Below are positions 48,689 through 59,628 of a stretch of 64,000 nucleotides of DNA, in pieces. Origin of the DNA: Bondarzewia mesenterica (Eukaryota; Basidiomycota; Agaricomycetes; Russulales; Bondarzewiaceae). Under the pieces are notes generated by a model. It saw only the letters and a program-made list of their open reading frames with translations. It did no database searches and was not told where the DNA came from. The translations under genes were made by a program, and so were the position numbers. Within the stretch, counting starts at the first letter, position 1. Every line of letters begins with the position of its first letter. The stretch lies in contig SGPL01000127.1 in the NCBI GenBank assembly GCA_004802705.1, positions 1-64,000 of the forward strand. The letters run 5' to 3'.

Positions 48689-50452
48689 TCATGCAAAAAC
48701 GCCGATAGCACCCCTCTTCTCATCCATTACCCACCCCTTTCCTTCCACCTTCTGACTCAGATGCACATGTCCGCACCTCGCTACAGGACAACGCCACTCA
48801 TACTCCTCTTCAATCCGCGGCGCGGTCGCTTTCTGTTTACCCTTACCCTTTACACGGACAGGAGAGGAGCTCTCGTCAGTACTTGCAGATCGGTTGACAA
48901 CAGAGTCACGATAGGCGGGTCGCGGAAGAGGACGAGGACGGAAGGTAGAGGTGGGATTGATAGAGGACGAGGGAGACGAAGCCATGGTATGCATTGAAGA
49001 TGATGGGGCATATGACGTTGGATTGCGAGGACGCAATCGAGAACGGATGGAATTAGACTCCATGACCGGCTGGGTAGATAGCACGTTTGTCTGCCCTCCC
49101 TGCAAGACCAATGCTGCAGCGCTGTCTTGACTTTGATTCTCCCGGTTCGATGTAGTGACAGTAAAAGAACTCGCGTCATTTGCCTCGTTCTCTACGACCT
49201 TCGCCTTACCTTTCCCTTTTCTTCCAAAGTCCTCTCCAGATCCAAACACCACACCGTCCTTCTCGAGATTGAGAGGAGGCATAGGCTTCATCAGTTCGGC
49301 AATACACTTTCCATCTAAGATGTGCCCACATCTCAGCCCCCACAATTTCCTACTCATTTTCTCCTCTCCCGATAACGCTCCTCCGCCCAAGACCAACGGT
49401 TCCAAGCAATGTGCGCAGACGAGCATCATATTGACATCGCTGTTGGTGGATTTTGTGCTTGCGGTCGCGTGAACGGCACTTGTACTTGGTGCTTCGTCGT
49501 CGAGAATGATAACCTCGCTGGATGGAGCGTTAGGAGTAGGTAGAGCGAAGTCGGATGTAAATCCAGAAGCGGGAGGAAGCGGGTGAGTGTAGATGGACTT
49601 ATAACCTTGCTGAACCCGGCGGAAATGAGACCCAAAGTCAACATCGTCCCCGAACAAGCCCGCTTCATCATGCCATCTGTCGTCTGCTAAAGAATCGGTC
49701 AAGGCAGCGTCCAACATGTCATCAGCATCTTCACCATTGAACATCGTACTCCGCCAGTATGGGAGATAACTCGACAAGCCGCGGAACAGTGCGTGCACAC
49801 GGGCAATCTGCCGCTCACGATTGCGTTCGCGCTCTATTCGTTGTTCGATTGCATGTTGGCGATTAAGAGAGAGAAGAGCACCACCGAAACCCATAGACGG
49901 GACATGGTGAGAAGGACGAGCTGCAGCAGGGGCAGGTGTTTGTGCTGGTGGCATACGATGGGTCTGCGTGGGTTGCAGTGAGACTTCAAAGGCGAAAGGC
50001 TGCTCGTTTGGCCGTACAACACCAGACATGGATGGCTGCGCGCGACTTGAAGCGCGGTTCAACCTACGGTGCTCGCGTGGTATCCTTGGCACGGGTGGCG
50101 TGACTGTAGTTGGTAGTGACGGCGGTGGTGAGATTAAACGAGCACCTTGAATTCCCGAGGAGGTCAAACAATCGGCCACCTGCACGTCTAGGAAAGCAAG
50201 CCTACCTGTGTGATGTGGCCCGGATGGGCGACTAGACGACGACGATGAAGCAAGTAGCTCATCGTCGCTGTCCAATATGATGGCATTCGACGAAGAACCT
50301 CTAGACATGGTGTTTGATGATACCCGTCTACGTCGTGCAGGACGCTCGGTAATGTCGTCCTCGATCGAATCGACGTCGATGACTTCATATATAGGTCGTG
50401 CGCGACGTCGAGAGGTTAAATCATGAGCAGCATTGACGATGACCGTGGACAT
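48689..50452 (-). CDS. RING-like zinc-finger protein with SUMO-interacting motifs
   Basis: Single-exon gene, 587 residues. The start MSTVIVNAAHDL at 50,452 is preferred over an in-frame ATG 38 codons upstream that looks like leader sequence. A split RING-like finger is visible: CAHC at 346-349, CGH at 375-377 with Cys383, then about 170 residues of low-complexity insert, then CPVARCGH at 555-562. The fifth ligand position of a classic RING (CGHxxC) is Asp380. Three hydrophobic-acidic SUMO-interacting-motif candidates occur: VIDVDSIEDD (24-33), IILDSDDE (58-65) and VIILDDE (314-320). The rest is Ser/Pro/Arg-rich with basic clusters (ERPARRRR), so the protein is probably nuclear. RING plus several SIMs is the layout of SUMO-targeted ubiquitin ligases, which is an inference. 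The C-terminal phrase KGWVMDEKRGAIGVFA follows the finger in similar mushroom proteins as I remember them. Confidence 0.85.
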   Translation of the reverse strand: MSTVIVNAAHDLTSRRRARPIYEVIDVDSIEDDITERPARRRRVSSNTMSRGSSSNAIILDSDDELLASSSSSSRPSGPHHTGRLAFLDVQVADCLTSSGIQGARLISPPPSLPTTVTPPVPRIPREHRRLNRASSRAQPSMSGVVRPNEQPFAFEVSLQPTQTHRMPPAQTPAPAAARPSHHVPSMGFGGALLSLNRQHAIEQRIERERNRERQIARVHALFRGLSSYLPYWRSTMFNGEDADDMLDAALTDSLADDRWHDEAGLFGDDVDFGSHFRRVQQGYKSIYTHPLPPASGFTSDFALPTPNAPSSEVIILDDEAPSTSAVHATASTKSTNSDVNMMLVCAHCLEPLVLGGGALSGEEKMSRKLWGLRCGHILDGKCIAELMKPMPPLNLEKDGVVFGSGEDFGRKGKGKAKVVENEANDASSFTVTTSNRENQSQDSAAALVLQGGQTNVLSTQPVMESNSIRSRLRPRNPTSYAPSSSMHTMASSPSSSINPTSTFRPRPLPRPAYRDSVVNRSASTDESSSPVRVKGKGKQKATAPRIEEEYEWRCPVARCGHVHLSQKVEGKGWVMDEKRGAIGVFA

Positions 50453-50602
50453 ATTCGAGAAAATTTGGGGACGCCGTACGTGGTGTTGCGTTGATGTATT
50501 GTCGTGGCCAGTCGACAACGATTCTTGACCGGACAGGCGCAAGAAGGTATGGATATAGAGTCCCACGGTTTACGTCAGCGACGCACAGACCAGCTTACGC
50601 CG

Positions 50603-51212
50603 CTATAAATTTTCTCACTTCTCACTTTTCTTTCTGACGTCGCTGTTCCTGTACACCGTATTCTTTTCTATCTGGTGAGTCTTCTGTTCATTATGTGTCA
50701 TCTGTCTGCTATTTGTCTTCGAGATGACTTTATTCTCTTCCCCGTCCTATACGACCATGCCGAGGAATAGAGGTGTCTGTTCGCAACAGATGCGCATTCT
50801 TCAGAATGCACAGTGTACTTGCCAGTGCCATTTTGTCTGATATTTCCTTCATGTTATCCAACTGTTGACTTGACGTTGTGCTAACGAATTGCCTTCCAGA
50901 ACTTGACGCAGCCTCCATACTTTGCTACCTGGTCTTGGTGAGCATCTTTTTTTTTCTCTCTTTAATACATTCGTCGCTCGTCCATTCTCTCCGGATGAAA
51001 CAACGCCGAAATTCGCAGTTTCCACTCTAGCACCCTCCTCATGGAGTACTCCCCCAATGCCGAACACTCATATTCCCCCTCCTTACCACGTTGAACCCAA
51101 TTGGCGTTGGCGGAGCGCGGGCCGCCACCTTCCGGGTGGTGCGCTGAGCGTAAGGCGGGTGGTCGGTGTGATGCGAGTCATTATGACCTTCCTATGGATG
51201 TCTGAACCTTGA
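50603..51212 (+). other. possible small spliced transcription unit
   Basis: A plus-strand TATAAAT at about 50,605 is followed by short segments with good splice signals: CTATCTG|GTGAGT (50,676), CTTCCAG acceptor (50,900), TGGTCTTG|GTGAGC (50,939), and a C/T-rich tract ending in TTCGCAG (51,018). After that an ATG at 51,041 opens a 17-codon frame, and an overlapping ATG at 51,057 opens a frame (MPNTHIPPPYHVEPNWRWRS) to 51,212. No family recognised. It lies divergent to the RING gene and upstream of the aldo-keto reductase, so it may instead be leader sequence of the latter or a non-coding RNA. Confidence 0.3.
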
Positions 51213-51711
51213 GCCTTGCGGCGAGCGACATGAACATTATATCTCAAATGCAATACTGATGTCGTCTCACAGGACCACTGGTTGTTGGCATTATCTCGAT
51301 TCAGAAATATATATTCAGGGCTTGTATTTGGCTTGTGTAGTACCTTTGAATACATGATTTAGTGTGCCTTATGTTTTCAAGTGAAGCATGTGTCTGAGTG
51401 TAATGATGCTTGAAGCGACGGCATGATCGGTTTACATGTTGTCTATCGCAATCCATATCGTCTATCGTTTTATTCATCTTGATCGATTTTGCACGGTCTA
51501 TCGCGTTGCATTTCAAGAGATATCAATGCTGTATCAATGGAATTCAGTCTGTTTCAGTTCATTCCGGGTGTTCCTTGATTGAGTACGGTTGCAGATGTAT
51601 TTTCTGTATTTGATGTCGTCTGAATTCGAAAGTTTCGTTGAGCTGCCCCGGTCCAATTGCAGATTGCGTCTTCCTCTTTTGCTACTTACCACTTCTTCGA
51701 CGCGTTCGAGG

Positions 51712-53145
51712 ATGTCTTCAGCCTTCAATCTTCAATCAAAACTCAAGGTGATGCGAGAACGTATCCGTTTTGGGAAGCCATACTAACATATCATGTCAAG
51801 ATGAGTGATGGGAACGAGATACCCCGTCTTGGCTTCGGTATGCTGGAATGCAAAGTCCAAAGAAGAAAAGATTGACAAAGTCGTAGGTACCTATGAACTC
51901 GACGGCAAAGATGCATATCAGGCTGTGACCTGGGCACTGGAGGTACGCGGACAGAGTAGTGGTCTATCAAGCGATCATTGACCCCAGAGATTTAGGCAGG
52001 GTACCGTCATATCGTCAGCATTACTTTAATTCGAATTCTTCTTATTCAACCACCATATTGACTTTTCAAATAAAAGGATACCGCTACATGGTACGAAAAT
52101 GAAGCTGAGTGCGGTCAAGCCATTCGTGACTTCTGCGCCCGCACTGGCACCCCGCGCTCCGAGATATTCTACACCACCAAGCTGAGAGAGAACGCCGGTT
52201 TTGCTGCCACGGTTAAGGCCATCCAGTTCTCGCTTGATGCATGCGGGCTCGATTATATCGATCTTTATTTGATCCATGGCCCGGAGGGTGGACCACAGAA
52301 GAGAAAGGAAGCCTGGGAGGCAATCCTTCAGGCGCAGAAGGAGGGCAAGTTGAGAACTGTCGGGGTCAGTACATATGGGATCAAACATCTGAAGGAACTG
52401 ATCGATGGCGGAATGCAAGTACCGACGGTGCATCAGGTACGTTCGCGGTTCCGCTTAGAAAGTCTTTACAAAATATTTTTCCTGGACTTGGGTGCCGCTG
52501 AACCGAGCCAACTATCAGCTAAACGAGCATCAAACCACCGTCTTCATTCCGAAAAGTCCCCTTTTCTATGCACTGCATTGGGAACGGTACTCATTGTGCA
52601 ATTTTCCTTCGCCTTACTTGTACTATAGATCGATCTGCACCCCTTCATGACACGAACGGAGATCGTGAAATACTGCAAAGATCATGACATAGCTTTGGAG
52701 GTATGCGTCGATTTCAGTAGCTTTGCCCATCCCCAACTAAGTTGTACTTTTGTCAGGCTTGGAGCTCATTGGCCCGAGGGATGCGCATGTCACACCCTTC
52801 GATTGTTGCACTCACGAAGAAGTACAACAAGGAGCCGGCCCATATCTTCCTTCGTTACTCGTTGCAAAAAGTCAGTTGTTCATTCGAATCAACACACGCA
52901 ATAGCATGGTTTCTGACTGTGTGCGCACATCGTTATCCAGGGATATGTCCCACTCGTCAAGTCCTCTTCGAAGGAACGCGTCATATCTAATACAAAAGTC
53001 TACGATTTTGCTCTGACAGACGAAGAAATAGCCCACTTGGATAGCTTGAACGAAAGTACGTCAACTGTCGCGGGCGCATGCGTAAGGGGTGATTGACGAC
53101 CTACTAGATCTGCGAGTCGACTGGGACCCGACGGACTGTCCGTGA
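51712..53145 (+). CDS. aldo-keto reductase
   Basis: NADPH-dependent aldo-keto reductase reducing aldehydes or ketones in the cytosol. Nine exons: 51712-51747, 51801-51837, 51887-51942, 51996-52013, 52077-52436, 52629-52700, 52757-52870, 52941-53055 and 53108-53145 (846 nt, 281 residues). The (beta/alpha)8 barrel is complete with IPRLGFGTYELDGKDAY. The catalytic tetrad is Asp50 (YRHIDTATWYENE), Tyr55, Lys84 (IFYTTKLREN) and His116 (DLYLIHGPEGG). Further markers are KLRTVGVSTYGIKHLKEL, IDLHPFMTRTEIVKYC and VPLVKSSSKERV (cofactor-binding). Exon 1 encodes only 12 residues; an alternative start at 51,801 (MSDGNEIPRL) would remove it, but a branch site TACTAAC just before that point supports the intron. 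Exon 4 is only 18 nt. Confidence 0.92.
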
Positions 53146-53387
53146 TCGTGGTGTTCATCGTAGCCAAGCTCCGAGTAAGTGAATGATCAATAACAATCGC
53201 GTGTATGTATAAGCTATGTCCAAATCTGCGTTCTGTGCACTAGCACAGCCGCGCTCGCAATCCTGGCTGAATTTCTTGTCCCTGCATACTGAGGTGCGTT
53301 TTTGTATAAGTGCCCACACCCAGACACCGCTTGAGTGATTCATACTGACGATGCCATGACCTTTTCCCCCCTTCCAGGCAGCTGTTA

Positions 53388-53757
53388 TATAACATTCATC
53401 TGTGAAGGCCTATGCCGGGCACGCCCTTGGTCGCACCTGCCGGCGCGATCCCACCCTCATAGCCTTCAATTTTGCTGTCGAACTAGCTCGTTTGCATCGC
53501 ATTGAATCGGAACAGCGCTGTCCATGTAGCAGTTTTTCTTTCGCCGCAGAAATTCTTGAGGAATGGTGAAAACAGATCACATGACTGGTCTTTCAAAGCA
53601 CATGATAATGATTGCTCATCGCGTCTTGGGTCCGATCGTGGGGTCGGGGTTGTGTACGTCTGCTTTGGCGAATATCATCTCTAGCAAGACTCCAGAGCAT
53701 CCTGAAATTGTGCTCCTCAAGGATCACAGTGCGACTGAGCCTCCATATGGTTTTTGA
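53388..53757 (+). CDS. possible small protein, 64 aa
   Basis: A TATATAA-like box at about 53,388 precedes an open frame at 53,563-53,757, starting MVKTDHMTGLSKHMIMIAHR. It contains one moderately hydrophobic segment (VLGPIVGSGLCTSALANI) that could span a membrane, and ends EPPYGF. No family recognised and no homology argument. It could equally be chance or a piece of a spliced gene. Confidence 0.25.
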
Positions 53758-54203
53758 ATTACTGCCTTTAATTAATCCCAAGTGAGTGTTACATAAGCGA
53801 GAAGTCGCGGCGGTTGCTCGGTGACTGTTGAATTATTCCTTGCACGACGAAACTACCTTCCACTTGGTTGCAGTGCTACAAGGGTCTGTCCTTACCCGTC
53901 CAGCTCTGACCATCAAGTGACTTCCAGTGATATTCCAAACTACTACTTAGGAAGCCGTCTGTTTATAAGCGTTCGCGAAGGCAGACGGTAACCTTGCCCT
54001 CATTTTACTACCAACGCTCCTTTCTTCTCATTTTTGTCAGATTCGAATTCGGTCGGCCTGCTACGTCTTAAGCCATAAGCTACTCTGAGCTATCCAGCTT
54101 TCTCTCCAACACCACAGGTGGTCAAACATTCCCCACACCCAACGTCTTTGCTTGTCTTTCTTATTGGCTGTTCTCCATCTCAAGCGATCTTGCAAATAGT
54201 ATC

Positions 54204-56182
54204 ATGATTGGGAGAAAGATTATGACTATTCGGGAGGAGGATTTCGAAGAGGACGTCGAGCCTGAGGAGACGGCTGCAACGGTGGTGGGGCTGACGGCAC
54301 CGAAGCCGAGAAAGCCTGGACTGACAATTACAACCAATGGCGAAGGAGATACTCCACGTTCTCTTGCTTTTCGGGTGCGTCATTTTCTTTTCCGTATCTG
54401 CGCCTGTGGAGCTCCATAAGCGGTTTTTCTCCCTTAGATGTGGTCGGACACCACGCCGACACCGCTGAAAAGTTCTCAACGAGACCTTCCCTTGTCCTCT
54501 CGAACACTGTTGTACGTTCTGCTAATTTTGTTTTCTATAAACTTAGCTGATCACTTAAATTCTACTCGTGCAGCACGCCTGACACCAGCCACACTTTTGG
54601 CCGTCCATATCCTACATTCCGCAGCAATCCGACGCCAGTGGATGCATTAGATACGACAGCTCGTCGGCTTCACCGGTATTCTCGGGACGAAGCCGCACTC
54701 GTCACTGCAATACAGCAATGCCAGTCTGATGCCGCGTCGGCCGCGCGCGAACTCAAGATCATGGTGCTCGAACAAGCAACGGCTTTGTTGAGTGCTAAAG
54801 CGCAGGATGCGAAGGAGCGTGCAGTGGAGTTGAGGGACAGGCTGGCTGAGAGCTCGGCGATTGATGACCAACAGTTGTTGTTTCTGCAGAAGGAGAGGTG
54901 GATGGAAGAGAAGCGAACAGAGAAGGTAGAGCAGGAACGCAGGCAGTTAACGGAGTATGCGGAGGCGCTGTCAGGCTCTGAGGAGAAGGAGAATCGATAC
55001 CGAGAGAAGGAGGGTTCTGGTCCGTTGGAAGAAGCGGAACAATGGAGGAGACGTCTTAATCTTGCCACATTTTTCGAACGCTCTCCGACACAGACATCGA
55101 TTTTGTGTCATAAACAGTCGGCGCACGAGTTCTCAAGCTCGCTTCCCCGGATACTGTCACCGAGCGACGTTGAGGCGCCGCTTCTACGCTCATGGCCTTT
55201 CGCTGACAGTGTTAAGCAGCCAATTGTGTCATCCTTCCGGCCAACGTTATCGGACACTTCATTCGCCGATCCACGGCAGCTCAGCGGCAATCGCCAGCGA
55301 CATGCGAAACCCAAACTCAAACCTTTGGACGTGTTCTTACCTATATCACCTTTGCGGACCGTGGAAGAAGGCGTCGTTTATGAAGGAGCTAGGAGCCATT
55401 CCGTGCCCCCGACCGCCACCGACTCCGTCTTTCCATCAAACGCCACAACTCAGACCACTGCATCTTCAATAGCAAGCGAATGTACAACGCTGGATGATGA
55501 AGATCAATACGGATCAGCCGTGGACTTAGAGACAGGGGAGACTCATGGTTTCGCCACTATTTTTCATGATCATCCTATTTCCCGCTCCAAAGAGGAGATT
55601 TTGGCCGGCATGCAATTGCGCCAAGTCCCAATGCCGGACTATGTCGAAAACTTGCTAGACGAGTTCAAACAGATTCGGGGCGACATCTCGCTTCCAAGCC
55701 TGACGCCTCGCCCCAGATTATCCTTTAGGACGCCTACCTTACCGGAGCTCTCCTCACACGTACGGCTTTCAACGGACACTATGGTCTTTGTTTCGACAGA
55801 AGAGCTGGGTAACTCAGTGGCGTATGAGACGTCGACGTCCGTTGTGGATCAACCATCCATGCTTCGGAGGAGTATCAGGATCCCGAGAACGATCGGCAGA
55901 TTCATGCAGCATTCGCATTCGCAGAGCCAGTCAAACTCGATTGCGGCGTTGAGGATCGTAGAGGAGGACACTTTTTGGCCCGAAGACAGCGGGGAGGAGA
56001 GGCGGAGAGGCGCAAGCCGGTGGAGTAAGTCTTTCTTCGGCCATCGTTCACATAAAAGCGAGGGTGTGTCGAACGTGGTGCTTCTGGACAATGTGAGCGT
56101 GGCAAGTTCGGCAAATCCGCAGAAGTCCAGCATGGTTTCGAAAGTGCGGAGACGCATGTCGATTTTTGGCGCGCGCGCTTGA
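54204..56182 (+). CDS. coiled-coil protein of unknown function, 617 aa
   Basis: Three exons: 54204-54374, 54438-54511 and 54574-56182 (1,854 nt, 617 residues). The start MIGRKIMTIREEDFEEDVEP is the first ATG in frame and lies in a good context. The N-terminus is acidic then Thr/Pro-rich (DTTPTPLKSS, HTFGRPYPTFRS). A long amphipathic coiled coil covers roughly residues 105-235, with ATALLSAKAQDAKERAVELR and KRTEKVEQERRQLTEYAEAL. The remainder is Ser/Thr-rich and probably disordered, with short conserved-looking phrases (MPDYVENLLDEFKQIRGD), and a very basic C-terminal end (SKVRRRMSIFGARA). I do not recognise a family. Splice sites and phases are clean, so the gene is real. Confidence 0.82.
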
Positions 56183-56691
56183 AGCAGTCTTCCTCCCTTT
56201 CTTTTCTTGCAGAGATCGATTTTTTTGGCCACTGGACATTTCCTACCTTTTTTTCTGTCTTTCTGGTTTGTACAGCATGCGTCTTCAGGTTGACGCTCTT
56301 TTGAGATATCTTGTCCATGCCTCAGTTCTTGTCTCTCATCTTCCCTCTTTTTATCCTATCATCTATTTGTATCTGCACGACGTTTTACATATTTGCGTTC
56401 CATGATTTGTGTACTCTGTTCCACGTACGTACTCGCTTGCGGCAATACAAGTGATCAACGCGTCCGAAACCTTCGTGCCTCAATATCCTCCTGTCCGATA
56501 CTACCGTATATGCAACAGACGGTGACATCCTTGCCGTCGCATTCTATGTCCGTGGCCTGGGGCTTGAAATGTGACCGGTGATACTCGACAATTGAATTGT
56601 TGAGAGCTCGTGGCCGAATATGGCAACTGTTGTGGTTGCAGCGGATTCCAAAGCACATCATGCACTCCATTTCTCTCTGAGTTAGACTACG

Positions 56692-57338
56692 ATGGCACCT
56701 AAGGAGCCTACACGTGCACAGCTTTCTTCTCGTCTGACATACAGCCAAAATACACCCGCTTTCCTGCAGAAGTTACAGAATCGAATTGCAGGCGTCGCGG
56801 ATGAAGACGAAGACCAGGAATTTGAGGACGATGGGTCGGGGAGACCCCCCATACCAAAGCGCCCAGCTATCCCCGAGCGACCGAGCAATGATCCTGGTAG
56901 TGCAGAAGAAGACGATGAGGATGAGATGCCCCAGGTCGTGGTGCTGAAGGAAGGAAAGCACTTGACACAACGGGAAGTAGAGAACGAAAGTGAGTGCTGG
57001 TGAGAGATGACTGTCGACTTGAAGATGCTGAGCATCGCCATCCGTCACCAGGAAAAGGACTCCACTCTCTACGAGACCCTGTAAAACAGCATGCGGAGGA
57101 CGCTGGCAAGCAGAATGTCACGGAGAGTACGGCCCGGGCGAAGGCCGAGACGCAGAAAAACAGTCTTTCATTCTCGTCAAAAGCTGGAATGAAGACCTCT
57201 TCGGGTGGAAAACGTAAGGCTGTAAGTGATCTCGAAGGGCATGGGAGCGAGAAGGGACAAAGTGGGGAGAAGGCGAAGAAATCGAAGAAGGCGAAGAGAG
57301 CACCAAGGACACTCCTGTCGTTCGCCGATGACGCTTGA
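56692..57338 (+). CDS. DUF4604 domain protein
   Basis: Small, highly charged protein of the DUF4604 family, function unknown, probably nuclear. Two exons: 56692-56989 and 57052-57338 (585 nt, 194 residues). The conserved N-terminal core is present: SSRLTYSQNTPAFLQKLQNR, then QEFEDDGSGRPPIPKRPAIP, then PGSAEEDDEDEMPQVVVLKE and GKHLTQREVENE. The C-terminal part is Lys/Ser-rich with a bipartite basic cluster (EKAKKSKKAKRAPR) and ends in LLSFADDA, close to the LLSFGDD-type ending of the family. The intron falls between the conserved core and the basic tail. It lies 509 bp downstream of the coiled-coil gene on the same strand. Confidence 0.88.
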
Positions 57339-58377
57339 CAGATAAGTTCTGTCTTTCATTCGTCAAATTGACAGAGTTTAAGTGAGCAACAATCTATGCA
57401 GTCGCTTTGAACTTCGCAGATTCACCTCACGGTTTCATCGAATTTCATCTCTAGGACTGACCTTGTGCGAGCTTTGTGACACCTCGGTGCCGATATCTCC
57501 ATCGTCTCTGTGGGGTGGCCGAGTTGCCTTTGCTCTCCTTTGCTCCTTGATTGCTTCAGACTTGGCGCTGATCCTATCCCGAATCAATCTCACGATTGAG
57601 TTTGCATAAGCTTATCAGCCTCATAGGTAACCAGGTGGAACCTGCTCGCGGGCCGCAACACCATTGGTCTCACTTCCATTTTACTTTGTGTTTTTCCAAT
57701 CTCCATTTCGGATCATTTTGGGCGCGTGAGTTTACTGATTGTTATTGTGCAATGTCAAAGTGATCTGGATGAACGAACATCTCTGGAAAAGACTAAAGAA
57801 GGTAAACAAAAAGGGCATACAAGGTTGGCTAGACTATATGTCAGGCGGTAGACAAAGTGCAACATACCGTCATCTCAGCGAAACTTCCTCCGAAGCTCGG
57901 ACACAACAAGCTCTTTGGGTTCAGACTAGTATCACAATTATAGTCAACGGGAATAATGAGATCGTCTGAATAGCAACGACAATCTAAGGATGTCACAAAT
58001 CGACCGAGCTCAGGCTACAAGAGGGTTAAGGAATAGATGAGAAGAGAAGGCCGAACGATACAGGGAGCTACCTTTCGACGGAGACAAAAAACGATCTTTG
58101 CTGAGCACATGATGGTAAGATAAGAATAGATATCCAGGAGGTACTGAAGGAAAGGAGATTATGCGAGAGCATAGTGAGCGAAAGAATGGTTCAGCCGAAG
58201 TCGTCAAGACTAGTAATTATATTGGAACGAAGAGGGTTATAGCAGTGATAGGGTATGCGAAGCGTTGGTGATATAGTAATGGGAGCCTGAGAAGTCGTGA
58301 CTTCGAACTATACTTTCACATATGAGCATTGAGAGCTGAGCCTCTAACCACGACAGGTCGAACGATAATAACTGACC
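57339..58377. other. intergenic, no gene seen
   Basis: About 1 kb between the converging 3' ends of the DUF4604 and terpene synthase genes. Only short frames; no recognisable feature. Confidence 0.5.
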
Positions 58378-59520
58378 TTAGTTCTGAATCTTCTTAGGCG
58401 ATAGCTTCATAATCAAGTTGTGCTTGATCTCCAGACCCTTGTTTCCGAAGTACCGGGGCGTTTCGAAGCTCCAGTGCAGGGAGCCAATGATCCAGTTTTG
58501 AAGGCCGTCGACGTACTTCTCCACCTGGCTGTCGATCTCGGGGCCCATGATGGCAAGGAGTGGCGGACTTGTTCAAATGTGTCGATGCTGTGGTTGCAAA
58601 GATCTCCGACGAAGTCAACCGCCTCCTGGAGAGAGATGTCCTGCTCGTTCATGACGACAATGACAATGTTGTGGATATCGCCTCGTGCAGCCTCGACGTC
58701 ATACGAGAAGATGTCCTAAGAAGCGAAAAGAAGCACTCTGAAAATAAGAACAACATCACATGTTCGAAAGACTATTTCACTTACGTTGGTCCACGCGACG
58801 ATATCATTGGTAGCCTCCTCAAGAATACCGATAGATGGGTGCTGCATGACGGAATCAGGAATATCGATACCTGCGGCGTACTCGATGAGTGCAAAACACG
58901 ACTTGCACCCTCCGGTATCGCGTCTCAGAGCAATATACGATTCCAAATCCGCAATATCGTGATGTGAACGGTCACGCGCCTCTTGCGTCACCGCACTGAA
59001 GAACAACACCATCCCGTCAATAAACCGCTGCGCGCAGCCTGGTCCACCATCCTCCATGAACCGACCAAAGAAACTGTTTTCCCGGAAAGCGGATTCAAAG
59101 CGTGTTCATGAGTGGAGTACAGAGGACGTGTACGAACCTCTTCGCCAGTTTACCCACTCCCTTATCCGTCTGAAATCCCTTAGGATCCCTCAACGCACCC
59201 AGCACACAATCCCGCATCCCACCCACATCCTTCGCAGCAAACTCGTCTGTCCAATCATCCAACTTGAACAGGTAGTTAATGAAGTCTGCAACCACGCGGA
59301 GGTGGTGCTGATCGGCATCAGGGTAGCACATAGATGCGAGGTCGCTGGCTTTGAGGTCCACGAAAGCGCGACGCTTCTTCGCATTGAGACGCGCGCTGGC
59401 GAGGAGCCATGCCTCCGACTGTGCAGCGACTTCGTGCCTGTAGGGACTGATGCGTAGAGGATACTTGCAGTAGGAGATGAAGTCGGGGAGAACTATGGCG
59501 TCGGGATTGGTGCAAGACAT
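58378..59520 (-). CDS. sesquiterpene synthase with a single-base frameshift
   Basis: Class-I terpene cyclase of the mushroom sesquiterpene synthase group, which converts farnesyl diphosphate to a sesquiterpene. Exons 59520-59138, 59073-58785 and 58715-58378. The start MSCTNPDAIVLPDF at 59,520 fits family N-termini. The Asp-rich metal site is LDDWTDEF (residues 88-93 DDWTDE). The NSE metal site NDIFSYDVE spans the second intron (Asn224, Ser228, Glu232). The Arg-Tyr pair is in SFETPRYFG near the end. Exon lengths sum to 1,010 nt, one short of a multiple of three. The frame of exon 3 runs correctly to HSLPSW, and the conserved continuation GPEIDSQVEKYVDGLQNWI is in another frame. The change falls in the G/C run at 58,540-58,547. 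Without it the protein would be about 336 residues, normal for the family. It is either a pseudogene or a base-calling error. Confidence 0.88.
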
Positions 59521-59620
59521 TGTAACAGATATAGAATGGCAAGAAGACAAGATAAAAGACAGTCGAAAAGAGGATCGGAAAGACGGAAATCCGCTAACTC
59601 TGTCGGACAGACCAGGAGCT

Positions 59621-59628
59621 TTTTATAA
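59621..59628 (-). promoter_or_regulatory. TATA box of the terpene synthase
   Basis: Minus-strand TTATAAAA about 100 bp upstream of the start codon at 59,520, inside an otherwise balanced sequence. Position is right for a fungal core promoter; nothing else regulatory was recognised. Confidence 0.45.

Noticed and set aside
47540..48723. possible seven-transmembrane DUF6534-like receptor on the minus strand
   Set aside because: Hydrophobic phrases are present, but the order and the conserved motifs of that family could not be followed through any splicing pattern.
54957..55472. 171-codon frame inside the coiled-coil gene
   Set aside because: Same-strand shadow of the long exon; it lacks the helical periodicity of the main frame.
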